Shown: positions 55,417-64,000 of the stretch, in pieces | Position numbering within the stretch: position 1 is the stretch's first letter | Layout of the letters: every line of letters begins with the position of its first letter | Program-made: the position numbers and the translations under genes | The notes under the pieces: generated by a model | Database searches by the model: none | The model's input: only the letters and a program-made list of their open reading frames with translations | Told to the model about the DNA's origin: nothing | NCBI RefSeq assembly: GCF_030272615.1 | Contig: NC_081414.1 | Span: 306,947,664 to 307,011,663, forward strand | Source of the DNA: Cryptomeria japonica | Taxonomy: Eukaryota > Streptophyta > Pinopsida > Cupressales > Cupressaceae | Length of the DNA stretch: 64,000 nt | Direction: 5' to 3'

Positions 55417-57406
55417 CTATAATGAAAACCAATGAACAACAAATTAAAAATTGACAATAAAATATTTCAAGCTAAAAATAAATGAACATATTTAATTATC
55501 AATTAGATTTTTTTAAAAAATATGATTTTCAATAAGAAGGAGGCACATTAATAGATGGAATAATTTGTAGTGTATACTTGTCCCATATAATTCTATTAAA
55601 TAAACCTGAGAGACCAAATCCTTGATAGCGAACCCCAAATCTTCCCATGAGAAGGAGGCCCAAGTGTATTGCCTTTTGTCTGCACTTGGGCGGCTACCAA
55701 ACACTAGAAACATTCGTCCTCCTTCCACCACCTCTTTTGCCCGTGCTCTTAAAAACATATTGAAATCTTTTTGATATTGTGCAAAGTAAGCATCTCCAAC
55801 TTCTGGAGGCCCCTTCTCTGATATGAATATTCTCCCTTTGTTCCAACATTTGCTATTCTTATCTTCTATCTCGGGGGGTACCTATGCACATAAAATTCAC
55901 ACATTTAGTAAATCTATATAAGATAAAAAATCAAAACATCAAATTTTAGTTCTCTTAGATTTCTATATTAATTTGTCTTATTTTAAGATCATTTACTATT
56001 TATTCCAAAGAATCTATCATATCCCTTTGTTTCTAGGAGCTAGTTGAAATGAAATTATTCACAAGACCCACTATAAAAAAAGGCAAATACTTGTAACTAT
56101 GTAGCACTTGTTTTAAGATCATTTACTATTTGTTCCAAATAATTTACCTCATCCCTTTGTTTTAAGAAGCTGGTTGAAACCAAATTATACACAAGAGCCA
56201 CTACTGAAAGGACAAGTTCTTGTCACTACATAACACTTTAGGCAGCCTTAATCCACACACACTAAGCAACATATTAGTCTAGAGAATGTCAGTCAACTCT
56301 GAATATTTAACTCTTTCAAATTTAAAAGTGAAAGTTTAGTGTGTGTGATTAAACCGTTCTGTTTTGAGATCATTTAATAATTGTTCCAAAGATTTTATCT
56401 TATCCCTTTGTTTTTTACAACTCCTGAAATGAAATTATCCACAAGAATCACTCCTAAAAAGACAAATACTTGTGACTACGTAACATTTATTTTTAACATC
56501 ATCTACTATTTCTTCCAAAGAATTAATCATATCAATCTGTTCATGTTAATATATAAAAGATAAGTAGATAAGGAGGTAAGCGCTAGTGGAGAGATAAGGG
56601 GTGCACATCATTGGAGTGATAAGGATTGAAGCGATATGTGGAGTGATAAGGAGTGACAAAGTGTGTATGGAAAAATATATAAGATGGCACAGAGGAGATA
56701 TAAAGATATAAAAATGTCGAACAAATCTGAGGATGAGACCCCCTCAAAAATGTGGTCTCACTAGTTTATTGGTTTATAGCTCAAGTCAAAAAACTATTTG
56801 ACTTCGGCCTTTTATAGAGAAAAAAATATATATATAAAAGATCTGGATGACACGAAATTACCCGAGAGAGCCAATGTAGGCTGTTAGAAGAATGGATGAA
56901 ATGGAGACTTCGAGATGGAAATAGTCGGTTGTGGAAGGAGCCCGGAACGCCCGCCACCAAATAAGATCTTTCCGCAGGCGGGGCAGCCAATAAAAGTTTG
57001 AAAAGTGCATTGAAATCAGTCGATGGAAGGTCGTTGTACAAGATCTGAAACTCAGGAACCCTAATTCCTTTGTGGGCATATTTTTCCCCGATTTCTGAAG
57101 TGATTATTTGTGTGACAAACAGTGTATTGGGCCCTGAAGAACAACCCAGATCTGCAATACACAGCGTGTCACACTCAAATGTGGTCTCCCAACTTCTAAT
57201 GCTCTCTTCTAGCGATGGTTTTGCTTTCAATAATACGTTCTTCTGCATTAAAGAACAGATCGAATTGGGTGAGTCATAGATAACATGAGAGAGAGAAAAA
57301 AATGGGTTTGGAGTAGAGAAAAAAGATATCAAACCTGCAAGAAACTGGAATTTTGAGCATAGCTGGAGTCTCCATCGCCTGCATTCATCGAAAAGACCTT
57401 CTCCAT
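55060..57406 (-). CDS. SABATH-family S-adenosylmethionine carboxyl methyltransferase, 4 exons
   Basis: Predicted exons are 57335-57406, 56862-57242, 55606-55881 and 55060-55416, all joined in phase 0 with GT-AG introns of 92, 980 and 189 bp. They give 361 codons, the usual SABATH length. The start MEKVFSMNAGDGDSSYAQNS is the family N-terminus and fixes the ATG. SAM-binding motif IADLGCSSGPNT is at residues 53-64, NDLPSTDFN at 94-102 and GSFHNRLFP at 125-133. Q24 and W148 match the carboxylate-holding Gln and Trp of salicylate methyltransferase, but the position normally Tyr (SSYSLHW) is Asn144. Enzymes of this family methylate salicylate, jasmonate, auxin, gibberellin or related acids in the cytosol. 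The substrate here is not predictable. No frameshift or stop is seen. Confidence 0.93.
55606..55881 (-). other. SABATH exon 3
   Basis: 92 codons from VPPEIEDKNSKCWNKGRIF to AIKDLVSQ. The acceptor is TGCATAG|GTA and the donor CAG|GTTTAT. It carries FNMFLRARAKEVVEGGRMFL, the conserved family helix. Confidence 0.9.
55982..56540. repeat. Four diverged ~130-bp repeats within SABATH intron 2
   Basis: Units begin near 55982, 56110, 56359 and 56490 with a (T)TTTTAAGATCATTTACTATTT-type start, then ATCCCTTTGTTT, GAAATGAAATTAT, CACAAGA and AAATACTTGT(G/A)ACTA. Spacings are 128, 249 and 131 bp; the longer gap holds a MITE-like insertion. Confidence 0.75.
56250..56352. mobile_element. MITE-like element, copy 1 (in SABATH intron 2)
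   Basis: About 103 bp with inverted ends TAATC(C)ACACACACTAA and TTAGTGTGTGTGATTA. It holds TCAGTCAACTCTGAATATTTAA internally. It lies between two of the intron repeats, so it inserted after they were duplicated. Confidence 0.65.
56862..57242 (-). other. SABATH exon 2
   Basis: 127 codons from KNVLLKAKPSLEES to SLHWLSR. The acceptor is TTTAATGCAG|AAG and the donor CGG|GTAATT. It carries the SAM-binding core. Confidence 0.9.
57335..57406 (-). other. SABATH exon 1
   Basis: 24 codons ending SSFLQ, then a GT donor (CAG|GTTTGA). An exon 1 ending at this Gln is typical of SABATH genes. Confidence 0.9.
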
Positions 57407-57430
57407 CTTTTGTTTGGCTTATGAACGCTG

Positions 57431-57575
57431 GATTAGAACAAGCTGATATAAGAAGAAATGGTATGAGATGTTCAAACTTGTGGTTTTCCAAAACAATTAG
57501 AACAAATGAGATGAGAACTAGTTAATATAAGAACAAATGAGATCAGATGGTCAAACATTTGGCTTTCCTAAACAA
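57431..57575 (-). promoter_or_regulatory. SABATH 5' flank with duplicated promoter-like segment
   Basis: Two imperfect copies of a segment of about 79 bp carry a minus-strand CTTATAT motif at about 57446-57452 and 57525-57531, roughly 40 and 120 bp upstream of the ATG. The distal one is the better-placed TATA box. The copies share ATATAAGAA(G/C)AAATG, a GATG(T/G)TCAAAC block and a GGTTTTCC/GGCTTTCC block. Confidence 0.55.
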
Positions 57576-57660
57576 ATTTATTTTGGCTCTATCTTTCAAG
57601 AGTTTGTATTGATTTTGAACTGTAATTCATCATCCGATGCGTCGTCCGTGATGAAATAAA

Positions 57661-57890
57661 AGGTGTTTTAGTCTAAGACGCACCCGTGATTGGATATAGT
57701 CTAGAATCTTGAAGAGAAAATGGAAGGCATAGCGTCACATCACAAGAAATTTGGTGTAAAGATGATATATGTATTCATTAAAGGTGTTTTAGTCTAAGAC
57801 GCACCCGTGAAGAATCTTGAAGAGAAAATGGAAGGCATAGGTCACATCATAAGAAATTGGGTGTAAAGATGATATATGTACTATTTTTTG
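57661..57890. repeat. Tandem duplication, period 121 bp, upstream of SABATH
   Basis: AGGTGTTTTAGTCTAAGACG begins both units (57661 and 57782). The second lacks about 19 bp (the TTGGATATAGTCTAG segment). Both continue with CTTGAAGAGAAAATGGAAGG and GTGTAAAGATGATATATGTA. Confidence 0.88.
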
Positions 57891-57980
57891 TATTTATTGA
57901 ATGTTTGATTATTCAAAAAGTATTTTTTTTATATGTTTGATATACAATAGAAGGACTATCGAATGTTTTAGGGCTAGTCG

Positions 57981-58165
57981 TAAATCCCACACATTAAGCA
58001 ACATATTAAGCTTAGAGGGTGTTAGTCCATTCTGAGTGTTTAACACTTTTCAGTCTAGAAGTGTATTCTTAGTGTGACGAAACATGTTAAGCCTAGAAAA
58101 TGTTAGTCAACTCTAAGTATTTATCACTTTTAAGCCTAGAAATAGTTGCTTAGTGTGTGTGATTG
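57981..58165. mobile_element. MITE-like element, copy 2 (upstream of SABATH)
   Basis: Ends AAATCCCACACATTAAGCAAC and GTTGCTTAGTGTGTGTGATT form an inverted repeat matching copy 1. The interior appears duplicated: TTAGTC(C/A)A(T/C)TCT(G/A)AGT and TTTAxCACTTTT(C/A)AG(T/C)CTAGAA each occur twice. Confidence 0.62.
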
Positions 58166-58169
58166 AAGT

Positions 58170-61100
58170 CATTCCATATTTTATGTATTGTTGAGAATAT
58201 TATAATTTAATTTTTATAAGTTATGTTTTATTTTAGCTGTTTTTATATATTTGTTGGCTATAAATGTAATGTCTTAAGAGTGAATTTATTATATTAATGA
58301 TTGGTAAATAGGTTAATAATTCTTTTGTATTACAATTGCAACAAATGCATATTGCAAAGTATAGTCATATAGTATGATGTAATTTTAAACATAATAATAT
58401 CAAAATCAATACATAAGGTGAAACTATCTAATATAAGACCACACAAGTTTTACCAATCCAAATAGAAAATTAAATCAACAAGAAGACTAACACAATCATG
58501 AGACAACCTAGACATGATGAAATATAGTGACGATAGAGTCACTCTTATATTAAAAATAAAGATCAAGACCCTAAATTCTTGACATAACAAAAAAGAAAGA
58601 TTATAAAAGAACAATTACAAGGACATAAAAAATGTATTATAAGCCTACAAACATCTTTTGATTTCAACTTAAGTATAAAAGAATACTCACTTACATCTAA
58701 TCAATGAATCTACAACAGCTATGCATTCTTGAAAACTTTCTATAAGTGGTTGGTCACAAGTGAGAGATGATATCTCTCATAGGTCTCATTACACCAACTA
58801 AACACACCATGAGTTGGAAAAAGGAATGTAAAAACATGAAATTGCAAAAAATCTAAGATGACTAGAGAGAATAATATAGACCCTAATGTTTAACTCTCTT
58901 TTAGGATATTTTAGAAAAAAAACTACTACTACTATTACTACTCATTTTTGCATGATTACCATTTTTACTAGAGACATCATCTTCACTTTTGAGTAGGATT
59001 GCACCTTGGAATTTTACAATCATTACTAATGGAAACATAGATGATAATGAATAAGGAGCAAACCTCATTTATGTAACTAGGGCTCACTTGACTTCAAAGC
59101 CATTTTCAAGAAAGGTTTAAGGTTCCAAAAAGGGTTATAAATCTTAATCCACATCTAGGAATAAGGTTGAAATAATTTAACATACCAAAGAAAAATGACC
59201 AAATCACACATGTTACCTAGCAACACAAGATAACTGAAAAATTCTATGTAAACAAGATTGTACAAAAATACCCTTCACCACTAAATTAAATCTACAACTA
59301 AGCTTTAGAATCAATACATAAAATTCCATTTATCTACATTTTCAAAATCAAGAATTAATGTTCTCTACTTACAAAGTTACAAGCCTAATTTACCATGTGA
59401 CAATAACATAGCTAAGAGAATATCAAGTTCTATGTAACATAGGCATGCAAGACTATAAATTTATTTTATTCCATTAATAACTTTATATTTAGTGATGAAA
59501 TCAATTGATTTATTTTCTTCTAATTAAGAGTAAATTTAATTTTTCAATGCATGAGAAAATTGCTTTAAAAACTGCAACAATGACCTACCATTTATTCATA
59601 ATTATCCAAGTTTAAGAGCTAGGTGGATAAAAATCACACACATTTATCTTATTTGCATATTTAGGCCTTACTTTGGACATCATAGATAATTGATTTAAGT
59701 GATCTTCAATTGGATCCCCTTATTTCAAAATTTAACAAAGTAATTTTTTCTTCATCTACTATGATTCTATCATATGTTGAAAGTTTCAAAATATAATTAA
59801 ATTCTACACATGAGGTGATTTTTCTCATTTCTTATTGATTCTATAAAATTGCAAACTGTTAGTGAATATAGAGAATTTTTTTGCCATTCCAATATCTAGT
59901 TTTATTGTCTAATTTTGCTTACATGTTCACAAAAATTTGTTGGGCCCTTCCTTCCATTTTTCGACATTACCCATCTTTACAAGACCCTAATAGGTATCTA
60001 TATATTCTTCCATCATCTCAATCCCTTGTTCACTTCTACAAACATTTTTTGCATTCTCCTCTACTACAATTTTTTGGTCTTTTGAAGTGGATATGGAATT
60101 TTTTCTCCGTTTCATGAACTTACACATTCTGGAATTCTACATTATTTCCTCACATATTCCCATCTCCATAATATATATTTTTACACCATCTTTAAAATGG
60201 TATTTGTGTCCTCCTTTTGTTTTTCTTATCCTAACCTCCTTTTTCATTCTACTCCCATTTCCAACATTACTTCTAGTTCTCTTTTGTGGAATTTTGTCTT
60301 GCTACTAGACATTTAACTTTACCATAGTCCCATTTCCTCTTCCACCAGGTTTATTTTCACTACTCTCACTTCCCCTTTAAAATATTCCCTAATGTATCTA
60401 TAAATTTGAACCTTCATTCCAACTTCCAAATCCTACCTACACTTCCACATTTAATTATTTTAAAGGTCTCTAAAGCCTTTTTCTACTTGTTTCTTCTTAT
60501 GTAAAATTTAACCTAATATTTGATATTCTTCCTTTCATTCATACATCCTTTGGTAATGTGCATGAACATATAAAATCTTACCATGCTTTTTCACATCCAT
60601 TTTGTCAATTGCTTTCGCTTTGTTGATAGAGTTTTGTGGGACTTCTAACTATTCTTCTAATATCTAGTTTTAATGTCTAGTCATGCATAAAAAACCCATA
60701 TCTCCTATTCATGCATATTACTCCATTTCTACCACTTCCTTAGACTTCCAAAAATGGTAACAAGTGATCCTTCTCTCAATTTTCACACTTCTGACAAGTT
60801 CTACAAAATTTCAAAGCATTGGCAAGAAAAGTAACAAAGGTTTTCAAGGTCCAAAAACCTATCAAAATGCCAATAAGGTTCCATACAAACTTGAACTTCT
60901 AACTTAGATATTATCAACTTAAAGTGTCAATGAATTTGCAACTACACAAACTCACTAATATGATAACAAAATTTTATATAATATCATATATTTCCAATGA
61001 GATATGGAAAATACCCTTGATCATTTACAAACATAAATTTTAATGAGTTCACAAATTCACAAAATTATCAAAATCTTGATGAAGGTTTTGGTTTGGTGAT

Positions 61101-62027
61101 AATAATTGAAACATCACCAAGTTCTAAAGTGGTCAAAATATTTAAAAAATTTCAAATTCATTAGTATTTTTTTTTTAACTTCCTAAAATACTAGTAGAGA
61201 TTCATGTGGCTCTAAATTTTCAAAATTCATTCCTTCCACCCATTTTGTAGAATTTTAAATTGCTTTATATCTTTATTTATAATGTTTAATTTTAATGAAA
61301 TATTCTATGAGGAAATTCTACATGTCCCTTCTCACCTCTAGTTCCTAATTAGATTTTTTTGTTTCTTCTAGATGGAACCCACCACCTCATCAGATCATCC
61401 AAAAAATTTCATTAAAGTTGGACTTGACTCCTACAATTATAGAATTGGTCATTCCTACCCAAATAACCTTGTTTATTCCAAGGGTGTGAATCCAATTTCA
61501 AAATAAATGATTGACGATAAGTTGATAACGAATGAAATGCTACTATGAATGCGGTGGTTGAATTTTATAATGTATATTATATCTAAATTATCTCCAATCT
61601 ACCATTTGACTAAATATAATAGAATTTCAAGTTTTTCACAAGTGAAATTAATGATATTTGGTTCCCAATAAAATTCCTATAGGGATATAGTTAGCAAAAA
61701 GATGATATAAATATCAATTCATTTTTTGTAGCAATGGTTAGTCATTTCTTCATTTCCACATGACTGTAAGCATAGAGGAACCTCTAGTGTTTGAAATTTT
61801 ATATTTTTTAGTCACCTATCAACCAACTCATCTCATAAATAATGAGGGGATAATTATTTTAAGGTAGATATATATAATTGAATGTCACCTTTGTCACTCA
61901 TAGATATTCAAGTGGACTTCTTTCAGAAAAAAAGTGAGATGTTATTTCTAGCCTAGGTTTACCCCTTACTAATTTTTTTTTGTGTGAATATAATAATAAT
62001 TTAATAAATAATATAGAGTTCTAAATA
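58170..62027. other. AT-rich intergenic region, nothing recognised
   Basis: Only short ORFs occur (for example at 59881-60117 and 60087-60308) and they look like chance frames in pyrimidine-rich sequence. I see no LTR, RNA gene or conserved motif. Confidence 0.5.
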
Positions 62028-63136
62028 ATTATTTCTAATGGTCCTTTCAATATTGCATATACATTTTTGGATTTTGGAAAGGGATTATTAAGTTTGTTTA
62101 GTTTCCTAATATTAGTTTTTAAAATTTCTATCCCTTGTTTCTTCAAGTAAACCATAAATTCATATTAGACAAAAAACATCAATCCTAAAAATTATAATCC
62201 TCCATAATATTAAAATCAAAAATATCTTTAGCTAATAGTTTAGGAGTAGGAAGTTAGTGTTGGAATACTAGGATCATTGAGAGGGATGGAGTGAATCAAT
62301 GATCAATATATAAAAAAGAAGACTCTTAATCAATAAAAACTTTAACACAAAGATATTAACATTTGCAACAGATCATACGACAACATCAACAACATTGGAT
62401 AATACAATCAAGAGATTCAAGACATAAATTTAGCACCATGACACCAATATTTGAGTGGAAAACCCTTAAAGGGTGAAAACCCACTATGAACAAGTTTATA
62501 TTAGGCCTCATTGGCAAAATTCACCGGTTACAAATTAGGAGCACCAACTCCAAGCCTCGCTAGCTAAATTTAGGACACCTATCCTAGGAGCACCAACCCC
62601 TTGTAATTTTAGGAGCACCAACTCAAAAGTGAAGAAGCACCCACTTCTTACCACTCCTTACACATTTATAAAATCCACATCTCAAAGGATTACTCTGTTT
62701 CCATACAAAACATCTGATAGACTATAATTCTTCAACTTATTTACATTCAAAACTATCTTCAAAATCTAGCCTTTGTTCTGCAACTTTTCATAATGACAAA
62801 CTGCCCTTCAAGAATGCTTTATAATCACTATTTTGTTACAAAGTCTTTACCTTCATTAAAAGCTTTGTAATTAATCAAAAACATGTCAAAGTGTATAGTA
62901 TCATCAAACCCTTACTAGTGTTATGAAACCCTCACTCACTGCATCAAATAATGAAATCAATCAGAAGTGATATTGATAATAATAACTTATAAAAATTACT
63001 TCACTTCTAGTCATATTAATTGATTTAACATCTTCTAATCCTCTTTTAACTCCTCTGGGTTTCATAATCAATGTTTGCAATAGTATTTTAGAAATCATTA
63101 TTTCTAATGTTCCTTTCAATATTGCATATACATTTT
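62028..63136. repeat. 40-bp direct repeats (62028-62067 and 63097-63136) around a Copia LTR
   Basis: ATTATTTCTAATG(G/T)TCCTTTC followed by AATATTGCATATACATTTT occurs twice, 1,069 bp apart, with one mismatch. A Copia LTR-like segment lies between them. Confidence 0.85.
62258..63096 (-). repeat. Copia LTR-like fragment, minus orientation
   Basis: It starts TGTTGGAATACTAGGATC and continues GAGAGGGATGGAGTGAATCA, matching the plan TGTTAGGACC...GAGGGGGTGAATCA of the Copia LTR at 44002. AGTGGAAAACCCTTAAAGGGTG at 62456-62477 corresponds to the GTGGAAACCCTGTAAGGGG block. The right edge is uncertain and no internal domain follows. Confidence 0.6.
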
Positions 63137-63179
63137 GATGTGCATTGCTCCGCATTGTAATATCTTGATCTATGGATTT

Positions 63180-64000
63180 GGAGGAATGTTTGGGACATTG
63201 GTGTGCATTTTCAATTCATGTGGTTTGTGTTTTGGATCTCTCCAAGTTATTTTTCAAGGTTGACAGTTTTTGGAGTTAGTGTTCTTGAGGTTCGATATGA
63301 TTATGTTGCTGATTATAGTAATTTGTGTTGATGCGGATGTTGTGGTGGTAATTCATGATGTTTGTGGATGTTTTAGGATCATGTTCATTTTGTGTTGGTG
63401 GTCCACATTGATCATTGAGCTCGTAAATGGTGATTTTGTTTGGTGTGTTAGTGTTTTTCATGTTTTTGGCCAACCAAATGTTGGTAACATGTTCCGGATG
63501 TTCAATGCATAATTTTTGGAGGTATAGCATGTTTGAGGTGATAATTTGGGTCCATGCTATGTATTAGCTGACATTGTTTTAGTCTGCATGTGATAATTTG
63601 TATCTGATCAATAGCTATATCATTGTAATTATTTTATGTGTTGAGATGCCTTGTTGATCTTTCCAAGGTTGATGTCATGTATAAATAAATGTAATATCTT
63701 TGTATTTGAGTGTGTTTTGGATGAGAGAGTGAGTATATGTGTGAATAATGTATCGATCTTTTAGAATCAGAGAAGAAGTGTTAAGAAGAAGAAGAAGAAA
63801 AAGTTGTTATGTGCCTAACTGGAACTATAATCAAGCATTAAGGAGATGTTATTATCCATTTCATTACTATCGGATGTGATGTGAATCTATTTGTAAGGTA
63901 GTGAGCCTTCCCTCGGTTGTAGCCCTCTTTGTTTTTGAGCAGTGAGCTCTAGGAAGTATTCCTGAATGCATGTGCATTCCCCATTGTAATATTATATACT
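63180..64000 (+). repeat. Copia LTR-like sequence running off the window end
   Basis: TTTTTGAGCAGTGAGCTCTAGG near 63931-63952, the preceding ACTATAATCAAGCATTAAGGAGATG, and CCCCATTGTAATATTAT at the end align in order with the Copia LTR at 19240-20197. The left edge is not defined. The element presumably continues beyond base 64000. Confidence 0.55.

Noticed and set aside
57403-57491. Upstream ATG at 57491 giving a longer N-terminus for exon 2 of the SABATH gene
   Set aside because: That frame reads through exon 1 in the wrong phase and through intron 1; the spliced model starting at 57406 gives the exact family N-terminus.
63270-63512. Overlapping plus and minus ORFs near the right end
   Set aside because: They lie in Copia LTR-like non-coding sequence, are short and overlapping, and have no family resemblance.

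Overview
The window is plant nuclear DNA, about 90% retroelement-derived, with one intact cellular gene. The size and nesting of the LTR elements, a Tat/Athila-like Gypsy lineage and the divergent SABATH gene suggest a large-genome seed plant. A gymnosperm such as a conifer is my best guess, but the sequence alone does not prove it. No rRNA, tRNA or CRISPR feature was seen.

Layout, left to right. 1-5545 is a decayed Copia remnant (+), cut by a 5'-truncated Gypsy-like element (-) at 1155-4309. 5546-7510 is unassigned. About 7511-13681 may be one very long LTR. It carries an array of some 21 short palindromes (7791-9030) and an unidentified reading frame of about 1,160 codons (9158-12643). A primer-binding site follows at 13691, then a Gypsy gag-pol (13858-19240) that keeps one frame throughout but has many stops and an extra RNase H domain in front of the reverse transcriptase. 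A Copia LTR (about 19240-20197) joins this to a CACTA transposon fragment (about 20196-31050, -).

The CACTA fragment is split by a complete non-autonomous LTR element, here called family 2 (21450-29674, -; target duplication ATACT), with one intact 1,034-codon ORF. Next is a second complete non-autonomous element, family 1 (31656-39552, +; target duplication GTTAC), with an intact 991-codon gag-protease ORF and no polymerase. Families 1 and 2 share PBS, PPT, LTR ends and a nested GC-rich hairpin module, so they probably relied on the same helper. 39558-41500 is A/T-rich. 41500-43823 (-) is a plant-mobile-domain (MAIN-like) pseudogene. 44002-50781 (-) is a full-length decayed Copia with two LTRs. 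50782-51976 is the 3' end and LTR of another Gypsy element.

The right third (52000-64000) is AT-rich and less dense in elements. Its main content is a four-exon SABATH carboxyl methyltransferase gene (55060-57406, -; 361 codons). All intron junctions are phase 0, the catalytic motifs are present, a poly(A) signal lies downstream, and MITE-like and tandem repeats occupy intron 2 and the 5' flank. It ends with two Copia LTR fragments (62258 onward and about 63180-64000). The transposable elements do not form a pathway. They record successive insertions, and many premature stops sit where cytosine-methylation decay would put them.
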